Shown one piece after another: positions 1 to 13,004 of a stretch of 64,000 nucleotides of DNA. The notes under the pieces are model-generated. The model made no database searches. It was not told the DNA's origin and worked only from the letters and a program-made list of their open reading frames with translations. A program made the translations under genes and the position numbers. Within the stretch, counting starts at the first letter, position 1, and every line of letters starts with the position of its first letter. Origin of the DNA: Glandiceps talaboti (lineage: Eukaryota; Hemichordata; Enteropneusta; Spengelidae); NCBI RefSeq assembly GCF_964340395.1, contig NC_135569.1, positions 8,266,540-8,330,539 of the forward strand. Reading direction: 5' to 3'.

Positions 1-472
1 AATTCACGTGTTTGACCGTGTATTTTAATCTTGATTGGATCCAACTCACTCCTCCCCTTGTTATCAGTATACACCATTCCATCAGCTTGGATAGCCTTAT
101 GTCTTTGTTGATGATGTGCTTTCCTTCTATCACTGTGTTTAGGTTCATTTCTATATAAATCATAATTATTACTGGCTTGGATTGCCTTACTTTGATAACC
201 ATCGTCTCGTGCCTTTCTCGCATCAAATCTCAAATCATCGTAATTGAATCTTGGAGAAGGTTTACCACGTTGGGTCTGTGTTACCATATCGTTACGTGGT
301 CTAGTTCTGTGTGGGAAAGGTTGAGGACGTCCCGATACACTGTCTTCACTACTCGATTCGAGTGTTCGTCCTGTGAACAGCGAAGCATCAGACGATCTAT
401 CTGTACTGGTGGGACTCAAACGATTTAGTGGTAGCGGTGGTGGGTAACGAGACGTCGGTTCTTCTGTGAACC
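1..472 (-). CDS. Doublecortin-family protein, downstream exon (open at window edge)
   Basis: This minus-strand exon has no start codon and stays open to base 1, so it is easily missed. It begins after a TTTTTTTCAG acceptor (AG complement at 473-474) and its first two bases (GG) complete the codon left by the exon at 1133-1352, giving Arg. The translation is hydrophilic and low in complexity: a Pro/Ser-rich start (TEEPTSRYPPPLPLNRLSPT), then many Asp/Arg/Lys/Gln, ending ...DPIKIKIHGQTRE at the edge. In DCX and DCLK proteins the tandem DCX domains are likewise followed by a Ser/Pro-rich linker. I see no kinase domain in the part present. The exon call rests on about 157 codons without a stop plus the phase match; the function of this tail is not known to me. 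Confidence 0.72.
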
Positions 473-1132
473 CTGAAAAAAAGTCATCAAAATCCTTACA
501 AAATTTCACAGTGAGCATCGTCTGCATATCTAGCATGCCTACGTCACTGATCTGTGTTGATGATGATATGTTAGTCAGCGACGTAGACAGACTACAAATT
601 AACAATGTATCAAATGTCAACTTAAGTGAACTTCACAATGTAATATTTTCACATGAAGGTCGTACATTTTTTTCATATATACTTTCAAGATTAAGGTACA
701 GCTATTTTTTTTTCAAATTTTAGTTTTTCTTTACATAACAAAAAAATAGACATGGTTTACGTTTAGGAGACCTGTTAAAATGACTAAAATGCAACAATTT
801 GTCTGTGCACACATTTTTGCCGAGCCAGACAAAACCACAGCCTACTAAACATAAAACGTAGCAATGTTAGTAGATTTTTGTCAAGCCAAGCGACAAAATG
901 TAGCAATGTTAGTAGATTTTTGTCCAGCCAAACCATAAAATGTAACTTACTGTTGTTACGATTTTTCTTGAGCCATGCGACATTGTTTCAGTGTAACTAA
1001 CTTTTATTGTATCATGGTCCGACACTACTCGGTGAAACAACCATAAACAACCATAAACACGTTCAAGGTGAGATATTTCAAGCTTTGATTTTCAGGTAAT
1101 TGGTCAGTACATTGTATAATCACTTTACTTAC
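473..1132 (-). other. Intron of the doublecortin gene
   Basis: This is an AT-rich intron between two phase-matched minus-strand exons. It holds a short imperfect repeat (AAAATGTAGCAATGTTAGTAGATTTTTGTC and variants, about 860-950). Nothing else is recognised. Confidence 0.6.
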
Positions 1133-1352
1133 TATGGACTGGGTCTTCTTTTTGCCTTTTCCTCGATTTCGATTTCTTCTGTGCCAGTACCTTACTACCC
1201 CGGATGTTACCCGCTTTGTGTCGTTCAGGTTTGTCGTCTCCGGTCCAAGCATCACCACCTGCCGGGGGTGTCCGGATCAACGCTTCAGCCCCACATGCGA
1301 CGAAGACATCATGCTCTTTGAAATCACGAAATAACTGCGAGAAACTCTGAAC
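1133..1352 (-). CDS. Doublecortin-family protein, exon ending DCX domain 2
   Basis: The exon starts after a TTTTTATAG acceptor (1353-1354) in phase 0 and ends in phase 1 at a strong GTAAGT donor (complement of 1127-1132). Its first residues, VQSFSQLFRDFKEHDVFVAC, finish the second DCX domain opened at 5389-6141; the DVFVACG end closely resembles the human doublecortin DDDVFIACGPE end. A basic stretch follows (QKKSKSRKRQK) that could add microtubule affinity. Read without the donor, translation would stop three codons later, so a short isoform is possible. The exact phase fit on both sides and the domain continuity support the call. Confidence 0.78.
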
Positions 1353-2229
1353 CTATAAAAACAAATAAGAATTGTTTACTTAATACTTTCTCCAATAGAA
1401 GTACAACCTGTAGCTGGGGAGCCGGAGGCCAGGCGTTTCTTTGTGTATATTTGAATAAATTCGATATCTTCAGACATAAGTCTACTAATAACTGTAACCA
1501 TTACAGGGTAATAATCAATATCATTATGATATGCGAATATTGAGGGTAAATTTGCATATAACGATCAAAATATTCCTGAAATGCGTCTGTTTTTTAATCA
1601 ACCCGGTTACATACACGACAGTTACACTAAGAGGGTGACATTATTATTAGCGTTGACAGAATCCAGCCAGAGACGACGATTTCGTTTCTAGGTATGAGGG
1701 TTTTTCGAAAACCAAAATTTTTACATCAATAAAGGAAGGAATACTATATCGTCATAAAACTAGTATCCTTTTTACGGCAACGGTATCATCTCGCATTCCC
1801 TGTATAAGTTTACGTTTAACGTAATACGTCAACGGAAAATGATGCTTTGACTTGCTACAATGGAAGATATGGTGATGAACGACGTCTGATTCACGTGGTA
1901 TAGTGACGTCACGTGGTTTCGATGTTTGAGACTATTATCATTCAAAGAATACAGGTACATCGGTGAATATATACTTCACACAAATATCCATGCCAATATT
2001 GTCACTAGGCAACCCAACATTAGGGACACGTGATACTAGCAAACAAAACTATCGATTACGGTAGAGTCTCTAAGGAACAGTTTGAAGGAGTAACTGCATC
2101 AGTAAGAGTGTCAATCGAATTACATATATTGATAGAATATAATCGTTTTAGCATTATACACAAAACGACTTTATTAAACTCTGATATCAATACATGTATT
2201 ACACAAATGTAGACTTCGTTTTGTTCTGT

Positions 2230-2300
2230 GTTCGCATCGTCGTAAACCACAGCCTCTTTTCCGGGCCTCTTTTACGGCACCGTCCAAGACGCATCGCCAG
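2230..2300 (+). repeat. Dispersed conserved motif, copy 1
   Basis: This copy carries the core TTTTACGGCACCGTCCAAGA, preceded by GTCGTAAACCACAGCCTCTT. Three relatives are at 6810-6865, 18375-18425 and 20090-20130. The family is not known to me. Confidence 0.5.
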
Positions 2301-2395
2301 AAAGTTTCTAATTGGTGTTATGTTATATCAGGTTCTGATATGCATCGTAACTATTACAGGGGGGGGGGGGCCCACAAAGGTGAGGCTGTGAATTT

Positions 2396-2468
2396 TATCT
2401 TAGCTATATTTATTATCTTAGCTATATTTATTATCTTAGCTATATTTGTTATCTTAGCTATATTTATT
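2396..2468. repeat. 18-bp tandem repeat, four copies
   Basis: The unit ATCTTAGCTATATTTATT is repeated four times, with one T-to-G change in the third copy. It is a simple minisatellite in the doublecortin intron. Confidence 0.85.
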
Positions 2469-3834
2469 TAGGCCTGGGGAACCCGAAAAAGCCATTTTCA
2501 TCGATTCTGCATCGTGCGACCTATTTATAATTATAACGCTATGACATTGGCAAATCTAGATTGAGGCATTATAGAAAATAGACAGAGTTAGGGGGGGCAC
2601 ATCACTTGAATCCCTGCCCAAGCAATGTGCTGAGGTGTAACATGCGTGAACCTTTATTCAACAGTCCATTAGATTACGATAAACTGTGCTTCATTTTGCT
2701 TGGGACAAATTACACGGTTTTCTACTTAAACTTGAGTGGAAAAGTTGGTATATGTAATGTGTTGGTTTAGTGGTTGCTTGACAATATTTTAAAATAATAA
2801 ATGAGACCTCGGTGACTTGAGAAGGAAAGGCGTTTTTATATCATGACTTATTGTTAGAAATATTAGCACGTGACTAATTATTGAAAATTCGGTGTTTTTT
2901 TCCAATCTGAAATATTTCCATGACAATTGCAGCCCACGTATTGTTAGTCACCACACAATAAAACTAAGTATTTATATAACCAGTCAGTTTGGTCTAATTA
3001 AACTTTCTTCCAATAAATGAGGAAATCAACATATCAATAATCGATATATTTATTTGAAAAATATTACCAGTGGGTTTATATACTTATATTGATTATATTC
3101 GTCCTAATACAGAAATGTAATAATTATAATATTCAGTATTAAGTTCAGGCTTAATCTGGCATACATGCAGTGTTACTATGTAGGGTATCTCGTCACCAGG
3201 TAAACAAATTCTATAGAGCAAACATTCGATTGTTGTTAAGGAGAGTTCACTTTAGTTCACACACTGGTTTACATTGTTAAACTCTCCTGTGAGTTAAACG
3301 AATTAGGTGTACGTGGGAGATATAAAAGACCCGTAAAATACCACATCGATAGGAATAAATTGGTGCCAGTGAGCTGTGTAATTGGCAGTCGGTCTCATAT
3401 ATTGTCTTATTGGGTTCTATTTTATCTTGGCAAAGTACCATCCATAGCAGTTTAACGACGTCTAACGATATCAATACCTATTACTAGATCGCCCCAAGCA
3501 AGGGCAATACTGAAGGAATATTTGTTTGTAAAGATTGTCTCTCGGAAATTGCCAATTTCACAGTTTTCTGACTTTATAATCAGTTTTATGGAGTTGAGCT
3601 TAATTCGAAATTAAAATCCAAGGGTGGTTCTTTGGGGTAATTAAGGTTCCTGCCCGTACTAATACTTGACGATAATACAGCATAGGAATTTTTTCGGCCA
3701 AGGCAAAATTGTTGTGTATATATTGTATAGGAATTAATGTTTCCTTAAACACGTTCATCTGGTCGTAAAACAGGGTAATAATTGGTTCTTGTACTACGAC
3801 CAAAGGGTCTGATAAATTGAATGTAACGTTTCAT

Positions 3835-4015
3835 CTGTAGACAGGCTATGTCAAACTGTCTGTTTGCTGGCTTCATTGCTAGGCAAAGTTTAACAAATTG
3901 CCTGTCTCAAACTGTTTGTTTGCTGGCTTTACCTGTAGTCAAAGTTTGAACAAAGTCTGTCGACCTGTACAGGTAAAACGTTACTTGTATGCAGTTAGAA
4001 ACCTTGGTTGTGATA
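3835..4015 (+). repeat. Dispersed repeat family A, copy 1
   Basis: The copy contains GTCTGTCGACCTGTACAGGT followed by AAAACGTTACTTGTA. A related segment lies in POLE intron 19 at about 58150-58255. An internal near-duplicate (TCAAACTGT..TGTTTGCTGGCTT) occurs twice here. The class of element is unknown. Confidence 0.5.
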
Positions 4016-5388
4016 CAAAAACATTATGGTTATTGTTTCTGCAATTTGTTTATTTTATGTTAAATTGATAACCACCTGTGATTGTTTACTCTAAGTCTGA
4101 TATTTGTTGACTTGGAGATTATGATCTGACGTACACTAATCCTAGCAGACGACATAATGATTTCTTCAACTGACTAAATATTGACGAATTCTTTGACGAT
4201 TTGATTCTTTGTTTGAGGGACGGAAAGAAGACTTATTGCTAAAGAGATAGACAAGCCTTGTGTATCAAAATGGAGAAACCTCAAAAGTTGTCTGAATTTT
4301 TTTAAAGTAATTTTATGTGCAATTCTTGGAGTAAACATATTGTCAACATTAATTTTTTTCACATTTATTTAATTTAATTAAAAAATGAATACGGATATGA
4401 AGATATTCATAAATTAGACCCAAGGTGTGGTCGTCACGTTGTTTGCATTTACTAGTATATTGCTGTGCGAGATCAAAAGGTCAGACCGCTATAAGTCGTG
4501 GTTTCAGATTAAAGATATGGCCCTTCTTTTGTGGGTTTTTGGTGTTTTTACCACAGGCAGGGGAGCAGAAGGTATACGAGTATATGCCTTTGTGTATAAT
4601 TATTGCGAATGTTTTGTTAAGCTGACATACATCATGCCTTATCGTGTAGGTTTGTCTGGATGCTAAGGTGGTCTCTCACGAGTGGAGGTGTAAATCGTAT
4701 CGATATACCGTGTAGGAACTAGACTACGTGTAGGTAGAATCATTCTACAAAGTCCATTTTCATTTAAATGCCCTGAATGTGGACATAGCTAGACGAAGTA
4801 TGTTTACTGAAAGGATAGGTGTGTTGACGAGGGACATTAAATGGTGTACTCTTAAGAATTAACAGACAATAGCTGTAATTGATATCGCTGATACTGTTAT
4901 GAAAAAAACACAAGTCATTGGGAGGAAAAATAGTGGTTGTATATCAGACTATGTTTATATTATCTGTATTGAACATAAAATGCAGTCATTCAGAAATAAT
5001 GTATACATGTACACAGTTACCTGAAGGTATTACGTAATCAGGAGACGTTGGACTAGTTCACAGAGCAAAACAAACACACGTTTGTTAAAGCTCAACAAAC
5101 AACATGTTCTAAACAATAGAACGTTACCTTATAGTCTCTTTATCTCCAAAGAGGCAAGTGAATCTTATATATTAAATCTAAAGGCCGGGGTTTCAGTCAC
5201 ATGTTCTCGCAGTAGTATTGCCTTATCATTTGAGCCATTCATATTACATAGGATCATTGATCTATACGGGACCTCCTTTTGCTATACCTCCAGACAACTG
5301 TCTTTCACGTGTATGCGTAAATTTAATCTAAAACTGAAGTGAGCCTTTAAATTATTTTTTATTATTAATTCTATAAGGTCTTACTTAC

Positions 5389-6141
5389 CTCCTCCTCTGT
5401 CTTCCAAGTGTAAAGGGACCTGATTGGAGGAGACCTCAAAGTCAGAGCTTGAGTCATGTCTCGTAGTACTTGTTCAAAGCTTTGTGTAGTTTTAGCATTC
5501 AATAATATTTTAGCTTTACTGTCTCTGTGTGTATTGCTAAGCACAGTGATAATTCTAGGTTTCAATTTCTGTAAGTTTGTTGGTGATTCATTACTAACAC
5601 GAGACATGGACACGGGAGACATATTGGGCTGCCCCGTCGCATCTCTCTTCTGAAACAACGCTCTGTCAGACCTCCTCATTCCGCCGGTTGGTTTCCTATT
5701 CTGCCAGTATTTCTCTCCTGATTTTCCATATGGTATTCCTGAGACAAACTGTCCACTAGCACAGACATATCCCTTTCCGTGTTCCAATTCCGATATATCC
5801 CTTAATACGCGTCCATTAATTGTGAATACGTTTCTTATCCCGTACGGCAATTTCATTTTCTCGCCGAGATATACTAACAGCGTCTCCCATGTTAAAAAGT
5901 TCTTGTGGTTAACCGGGATGGTTAGACCCTTGAAATGTCTATCTCCATTCCGAAAAAATGTCACCAGTTTGCCTTTACTTTCTTTATGTAAAGGTTGGCC
6001 GGTATGATGAGGTGGGAAACTCTCGTCCATGGGGGTTAATGTTCCTTTGCTTTCATCGTCCCAATATAGATGAGTTTCGTCGTCGCCATCTTGTGATGTA
6101 TCCCCTCCGTGGTCGTCGGGCTCGTCCTCTTCTGTAGAATT
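5389..6141 (-). CDS. Doublecortin-family protein, exon with DCX1 and most of DCX2
   Basis: This 753-base exon is phase 0 at both ends, with a TTTTCCCCAG acceptor (6142-6143) and a GTAAGT donor (5383-5388). It opens with an acidic stretch (NSTEEDEPDDHGGDTSQDG), then DCX domain 1 (KLVTFFRNGDRHFKGLTIPV, later RNVFTINGRVLRDISELEHG and GYVCASGQF). A basic linker (RNRKP..RRSDRALFQKRD type) follows, then DCX domain 2 (RIITVLS..., KTTQSFEQVLRDMTQAL, IRSLYTW). RNGDR.FKG and SFEQVL.D.T.A are typical of DCX/DCLK rather than of the RP1 or DCDC2 type, as I remember those families. Tandem DCX domains bind the microtubule lattice and stabilise it. An internal Met (complement of 6030) could be read as a start, but the open frame runs back through it to the acceptor. 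Confidence 0.88.
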
Positions 6142-6809
6142 CTGGGGAAAACAGTTAACAAAGATTGTACATGGTCAATGATGATGAAAAGTTTGTTATT
6201 GATAGGTGCCATATCAACACTGAATGACACTGTTGTTATGTAGATGACACATTGTTCGTCTCAAAGGAGGTCAAAGGTCACGGAATCAATAAATCAATAA
6301 GGCTAACCCAAACCACGCTATCAATGATGTCACCTCGACTTCTAAAAGACTAATATATTTACTGAAATGTAAATTGATTCAAAAGGGTGTAAGGCGGAGA
6401 TACGCACATGTACCAGAATTTCTACATGCTTGTGTACTTTTTGTGTGTTGATTCGTAACCTATAGCAACCATAGGTAGAGACTCGCGAATTGCAATGTAT
6501 CTGATTTACGTCCATTAAGAGGGGTACTTTTCATTCAATGTTGTAAATAAAGGCAATCTAACGATGCTCGCAATGGCTTAACCTTTCCTTAAGAGTACAC
6601 ATCGACACACCCAAAACTCGAACGTAAAAATCGTTGACATAAAAGGTGGAGACGTTATTGTGTTTGTGACATGCCATGTTTTCATTCAATACACTGTCAA
6701 TAGATTGATGTCGTTAATGTTATTTGTTTGTATGGAATACTAGGTGAAACGCCATACCAGGTCAGGGTCTACTATACCATGGAACCCTTACATCTCCATG
6801 ACTCATGAT

Positions 6810-6865
6810 ACCAAACCATCGTCGCAAAACACTGTTTTACGGCAGCGTCCAAGACGCACCCGTCA
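6810..6865 (+). repeat. Dispersed conserved motif, copy 2
   Basis: The copy reads GTCGCAAAACACTG then TTTTACGGCAGCGTCCAAGA then CGCACCCGTCA. It matches copy 1 at about 2240-2300 and the copies near 18.4 and 20.1 kb. Confidence 0.5.
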
Positions 6866-7271
6866 ATAGGTATTTTTCGTTGCGTCTGCAGAAAAAATTG
6901 TACTTTGTCTTTCGAGAATGTACCAAAGTCACACGGGTGTAAAAGTCTGATAAACATATAGCAGCGGAGTTTTACATTCAATGTACACAGATATTCACTC
7001 AAAGTGAGTTTTTCGGAGGACAAAAGACTCCGCGCTTCGCCTGATTCTGTCTGATATCCCTAGAGATCCATAAAGAAAGAGTTATTACGATGGTATTGTC
7101 ACTGTCACCTACTTTGAGATTCGATATTCATTCTGTATCATGGTACGTTGATAGAGAGATTGTCTATTGATAACATAGCGTTGTTAGTTCTCAGGAATTA
7201 TGACAACGTCGCAACATCATCAACACTGCGTATATGTTGTTAGTTATGTATAAAGGACTATGTCATCGTTT

Positions 7272-7313
7272 AACAAACAAACAAACAAACAAACAAACAA
7301 ACAAACAAACAAA
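7272..7313. repeat. (AAAC)n microsatellite
   Basis: About ten uninterrupted AAAC units. Confidence 0.95.
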
Positions 7314-8063
7314 GTGGATAAATAGAAAACATGAACTCAAAATTCCACGGTATTTGAATTGCCATCAACTACATACAGGTTGACACTACTATCATGCTGT
7401 ATATTCTCTAGTTAATTTGACCCTGGAAGTTGATGAAAAGTCAACCCATCTAATATATGAGACAGCACTTGTTGTAGAATGGGGTCGGTGCAATTTACGC
7501 TAGCTACAAACACATTTTTCATTTTAAATAATAAAAAGTAATAAAAGTGAAATGCATTATGTTGTATCCCATAATTGATAACTGCGGCGAACAGTCTTTG
7601 ATGTTCCTTAGTAACCGTTACTACGCGACGGATCAATCTTAAATATAAATAATCGCAATGTTCGATTTTAGCACATTCGTGTTATGTTATATTAGAATTA
7701 TGTAAATTATATGTAAAACAGTTATGAAAACATACCACGATTCTAGTTGGTATTATTTTGAATAATATCACTTTTGTATTGAGTGGAGTTATTTCCAATT
7801 ATTCATGCCAATTATGTATATCATATGGGAAACAAAAACATTGTAGAGAAAGGGTTTAGAAAAATGCGACCAGGTGTACAATATCTAGAAATACACATAG
7901 CCTGTATTTGTCTCTTTTCTATCAACTATAATCGTGATAATCAAAATACTACGGATAGAGGCGAACACAGAGAGCTAGAAGGGTGGAGAGAGAGGGGAAG
8001 GAAAGCGAGGGTGAGTGATAGTGACAGAGAGGGAGGGAGGAAAACTGTACAGGCGGAGTGGGG

Positions 8064-8360
<297 letters not shown>

Positions 8361-10107
8361 GAGAGGAGAGGAGAGAAGGGGAGAGAATAAAGCGAAAATG
8401 GCATATGTATTAAAAAAAGAAAAGTAGGGATCGATACAGTCGGTTGGTAACTAAAACGACAACGCTTAGTTCTTGTATATAATACCATAGATTGCTACAA
8501 TGGTAGTATCGATTAATATGACGGCTTTTATGGAATAAGTCTCTGATGTGTGTACGTGTACATATTCCAAGTCACTGAGATACAATAGACAACACTATTC
8601 ACTAGTAACTTTATGATACAAGGAAAGTATACTGGAATAAAATGCATATTTAAGGGGAATATAAGTCCTTGATTTTCATAGTACAAACGATATACTTGTG
8701 TAACATGTAACATATGTATGATTAGTACACCTTTAATTCAATAGGTACTGACACCATTATAGCTTCCCATCTATCATCACCACCCGTTGCTATGGTATAA
8801 TAATTCATTACCATGACCTAAGTTCGTTTACTTTTCATGGCGGAGTGAATGAGAATGGTATTACACCAAGAAATTTTACCTCAGTGCATCAAAATGTGAC
8901 TCTGTGCAAATTTGGTGTTTTCACCATGACTTCATTGACAACGGGAGATATTGACATGATATTCCATCCTGTAGGAATATATATCATACACAGTAAATAT
9001 TATCAGACATCGCTGAAACTGTGTTTGTCATACGTGTTTTTTTCGTCTTTGATACTATATTATTTCAGATATGCTGACTCATTACAAATGAAAGTAAAAT
9101 ACAAATGCGAACTTAATGCGTGTATTTACATCAAAATGCAATTACTTCAGTGGTAGTGACATTAAACCGACGGGTGTGCACTACCACAGCGTTTGTCAAA
9201 GCCAATGATCAAAACTAAACAATACGTTACATTACTAGTATAATTTCATTTTTATTTGTAGTGAGTCGGTATATATGTTTGATGTGTTGTACTTTCACCA
9301 ACCCATACTGTGATAGTGTAGTATTAAAGATAAAACGACTATGTGACGCATAGGTTCGGTAATATTCGGTAATAAAATTGACTCGACTATGAGGCACTCT
9401 CAGAAATTTGATCTTTCCATCGGTTCATCGTGACAGAAATAGGTACATAATAACACGCCATAGACGTGACACAGCTGTATTTGAGGTCATGGTATTTTTA
9501 CAATTTCAAAACTGTATTTCATTCAAAAACACTAGTAATATCACTACTTGCAACCGGTACTGCAAATATTTCTTATTTTTCTACCCATGTTTTAAAATAA
9601 CAGTATGTGTCATCGTGAAATGATAGCATCAACGTTACTAGAAACATACAAAACCTATCTGGTTGCTAGGTAACGACCGCAGGGATTATATACATTGATA
9701 GCAATATTCTGAATCGCGTAAATTATAAAATGAAGTGTCAAATTAGGATAACACTCTTGGTGGGTTAAGTGTGTTTTTTATGTACTCTGCTACTAGTAAA
9801 ACTGTGACTAATCAGACCTGAGAAATGGAAAGTACAGATTTGAAAATGGATAGTCCTTCCATGCTTCAGGCGAAGTATTTATGTATATAATCTTCTAACG
9901 GAAGTCGCGAAATGTTAACGACCTGAAGTATTAGATGAGGGATTGTTTTCTTTATGAAGCCTGGGGTATCATCGTAGCTGGTTGGTATGCTTGTATTTGA
10001 TACAACACGACGACACTGTCCCCACCCATACGGTCACCAAATGCTCAAGGACTGTACCAAATCACCTTATAACCAAAATAAACAAGAACAAATAATGCAA
10101 TGTACCT

Positions 10108-10516
10108 TTAGAGTGACATGAATATTAACATTGACGTTTCCCCGCCGTGCTCGGTAAATCTGTTGTGTAGCTTCTCCGTCAGCCATATCGCCTGCTACGA
10201 GCCAATTCCTCGTCAATGTGTGGGTATGTAATATTTTATGACCTGGCACTGAATAGATACTACGTGTTTACGTAGAGGGCTGACAAAGCTTGACAACAAA
10301 TCGCTTTGTCAGCGACGAGAGTGAAAAACGAGACTATGAGAGTACGAGTATAACATTCACCTGGTACAATAGTTGTCGTACAGCTATCTGGTAATCTGTT
10401 TGTAGCTTAGGTTGTGGTGGAACAAAGTCATGCTGCTGTCCATCTCTTTGGTAATTTTGTATGTACGGTATAACAAAAAAGGAGACGGGGTCCTGTATCT
10501 GGTCCATTGATTTCCC
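10108..10516 (-). CDS. Candidate two-exon small ORF, unrecognised
   Basis: A possible exon at 10361-10516 follows a GTCCGCAG acceptor. It carries an in-frame ATG at 10507 (MDQIQDPVSFFVIPYIQ...), runs to TDYQIAVRQLLYQ and ends at a GTGAAT donor. A second possible exon at 10108-10191, after a GTAGCAG acceptor, continues in phase as AIWLTEKLHNRFTEHGGETS and stops after 28 codons; joined, they give about 77 residues. The same second region also reads in another frame as MADGEATQQIYRARRG..., so the frame is ambiguous. I recognise no family. It could be a small gene, a skipped exon of the doublecortin gene, or chance; the splice signals are only fair. Confidence 0.25.
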
Positions 10517-11865
10517 CTGCGGACATGCTCATCTGGTCAAGAGCTCAGTTATACGCCAACTGATTTGCAATCATTCGCCTACTACTGTGCAACCACCGTT
10601 ATGTTAATGCAGCATTTTATAATAGATATAATAGCAGTGCGTTGCCAAGTAACGACAGTCTACTATAATACTCAGCAGTGCGATGTAACCTTTCCATGGA
10701 CATAAAATGCGACCTTCACAGCAAACACAAAAGGCTTCACAGTTTCCTATAATGGCTCCTCGAGATTCTGCCGAGATGACAAGCTTGACAGCACTACTGT
10801 CGTACGAGGCGGGTCAAAAACCTGAAAACATTGCCTTCCAAAATGGTCTCACGAGGAGATGCAACTAGCAATACCCCCCCCCATCCGTTTGTTAGATACA
10901 GACAAGAGAAATATATTTTCTAATTATTACATTTTGAGCCTATAGACAAGAAAAACAACTATCTTTAAAGAAACATTGCGTATCACTGTGTCCCTTCTAA
11001 CCTCAGACAACGTATTTTCACCACCAGCATACCCAAAGTAGTTTGATAACACTACTTCTAAAGTTTCTGATTTTGTTTGATTTTCGTGAAACGAATACTC
11101 TGTATGGGAAAACTACCACTTTAGAAAATATCGTTTTATGACTTTGCCTTCTGACCTGGTTGACAGCTGTGATGCAATTCAACTCATTTCAGTGACCCCA
11201 AAGGTACACTTTAAATTATATTGAGTTCGGATATGTAAAACACTTCTTGCATGGCTGAGATACAACAAAGAGTCTAGACAGCTTATGTCAATCAGTGTCA
11301 AACTTGTGACGTATACAAACTACCGTCTGCTAGCGTGAGAAATTGCAAAAATCCTCACTTTAGGCAACAACTGCCACGTGACCCCCGCTTTGGAATTTCT
11401 GTAGTCTTTCACACTGCACACATAGTTTAGAAAATATAATTTGCATATATTCAAACATATTGTAAATGCTAAAAGAAACTTTTCAGAAAACACGTGTGTT
11501 TTTGGTAAGTGTATCACATGAACAGATCGAGTTCGGAGCTGAGTGTCCAAAAACTGCTATTATATCTTGTGCGCTCTACTCATATACCCTATGTTGTGGT
11601 GTGCAGCGTCGTTATAATATGTAGTTCTTGACATGTGTAAATACAGGACAGAATTTTGACAGATTTGGTGCATTTGTCGTGAAACAAGAGTTTTGTCAAA
11701 GTTTGATGTTTTTGGATTTTATTCTAAAAGAACGGTACAATAAGTTGTATCGTCCCACGAAATTTACCTCAGCAATCTGTAAGTCTATACCGGGATACCG
11801 GGAGATATAACTTGTCCAGGCTTCTCTTCCCTGTAGCATGACTGAAAGAGTTCCAGTACTACCAA

Positions 11866-12007
<142 letters not shown>

Positions 12008-12064
12008 CTCGGTGAGTATCAATCTGCTATAAGACAGTGCTCTATACCGCAGTGGCAGAGCGTA

Positions 12065-12205
12065 ATAGTTTTGGTAGTACTGGAACTCTTTCTTGGGTGT
12101 AACTCGGAGTTTCACGCATATTGCGATCATCAGACACTGTGTCTGATGATCGCAATATGCGTGAAACTCCGAGTTACACCCAAGAAAGAGTTCCAGTACT
12201 ACCAA

Positions 12206-12211
<6 letters not shown>
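12065..12211. repeat. 147-bp perfect palindrome
   Basis: Bases 12065-12137 are the exact reverse complement of 12139-12211 around a single central T at 12138. Each arm is 73 bp. The ends read TAGTTTTGGTAGTACTGGAA and its complement, and the right arm runs straight into (TA)n at 12208-12246. A third copy of the arm end lies at 11845, before the first (TA)n tract. This is a recent inverted duplication able to form a hairpin or cruciform. Confidence 0.95.
12139..12179 (+). ncRNA. Hammerhead-ribozyme-like motif (degenerate)
   Basis: Hammerhead parts occur in order. GTGT (12139-12142) can pair with ACAC (12176-12179) as stem I. CTGATGA (12143-12149) is the conserved core. CGC/GCG with an AATAT loop (12151-12161) is stem II, and GAAA (12163-12166) is the second core strand. 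ACT/AGT with a CCG loop (12166-12174) is a minimal stem III, and T12175 sits at the cleavage position. Short-stem type I hammerheads are known in Penelope-like elements and other retroelements of animals. Against activity, the first pair of stem II is T-T (12150/12162) instead of a Watson-Crick pair. Because the site lies in a palindrome, the minus strand has the same motif at 12097-12137. Confidence 0.35.

Positions 12212-12246
<35 letters not shown>
12208..12246. repeat. (TA)n microsatellite, second tract
   Basis: About 38 bases of TA directly abut the right arm of the palindrome. Confidence 0.95.
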
Positions 12247-12249
<3 letters not shown>

Positions 12250-13004
12250 CCTGACCAACTAATGTACATAGCTGTAGCTTGTCAGTGTAAGGTTTGTGTG
12301 TGAAGCCATGGTACAATCAGAAATCTATCTATCCTTATGTCTTCCCATCATGACGTCAACGAATGACGTCATAACCGTACATCTTGAGTAGACCTGATAC
12401 GTTTTCTCATTAAACAGATAAACATGAGCGAATAAGCCGCATTCCGTCACGCGAGATCTATGAGATTACAAGATCATTATTCTATTTTCCTCCATCATGG
12501 TGAAAGCATGTTTTCCGTTTCCAGTTCCCAACCAAACAACTACCTTGTGCATACAATGTCTTTAATGCGTTTTAATAGAATTAGACTGAATGCGATTAAT
12601 AAGAAGGTAATAACGAACTTCTTTTTAGTATTCAGTTCGTAAAATTACATTTGGTGTATATAAATGAGTCAGGAAATAAACACAATAGATTTATATTGAT
12701 TCAATATTGAGTTTGGTTGCAATTTCTAGGAAAGAACAATAAACCAATATATCATTAATTTACCTATACATATAAGCAAAATACAGTTTTAAGGTCATGT
12801 GATGCATTAGTGCTCTTTTCACGTGTGCCATTAGCTTACACTTAGACGCATATCTCCAATCAGTCTAAAAACCAAACTCTGTGTTCGGTATGTACGCATT
12901 TAGTACTTAAACAACGTTTTCATGACTTACTATTTGAAAAATAAATATGAAACAACATTGATCAAGTCTGTCTTTCTAACTCAAAACATTGCAAAAAGTG
13001 TAAA

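Larger units (their letters stand above)
1353..5388 (-). other. 4.0-kb intron of the doublecortin gene
   Basis: No coding exon is recognised in it. It contains a four-fold 18-bp tandem repeat at about 2396-2468, one copy of a dispersed conserved motif near 2240-2300, a run of ten or more G at 2360, and one copy (about 3835-4015) of a repeat family seen again at 58150-58255. Confidence 0.5.

Noticed and set aside
2355-2370. G run and similar homopolymers (also C run near 40848) as regulatory quadruplexes
   Set aside because: Single uninterrupted runs without the spaced pattern needed for a convincing quadruplex.
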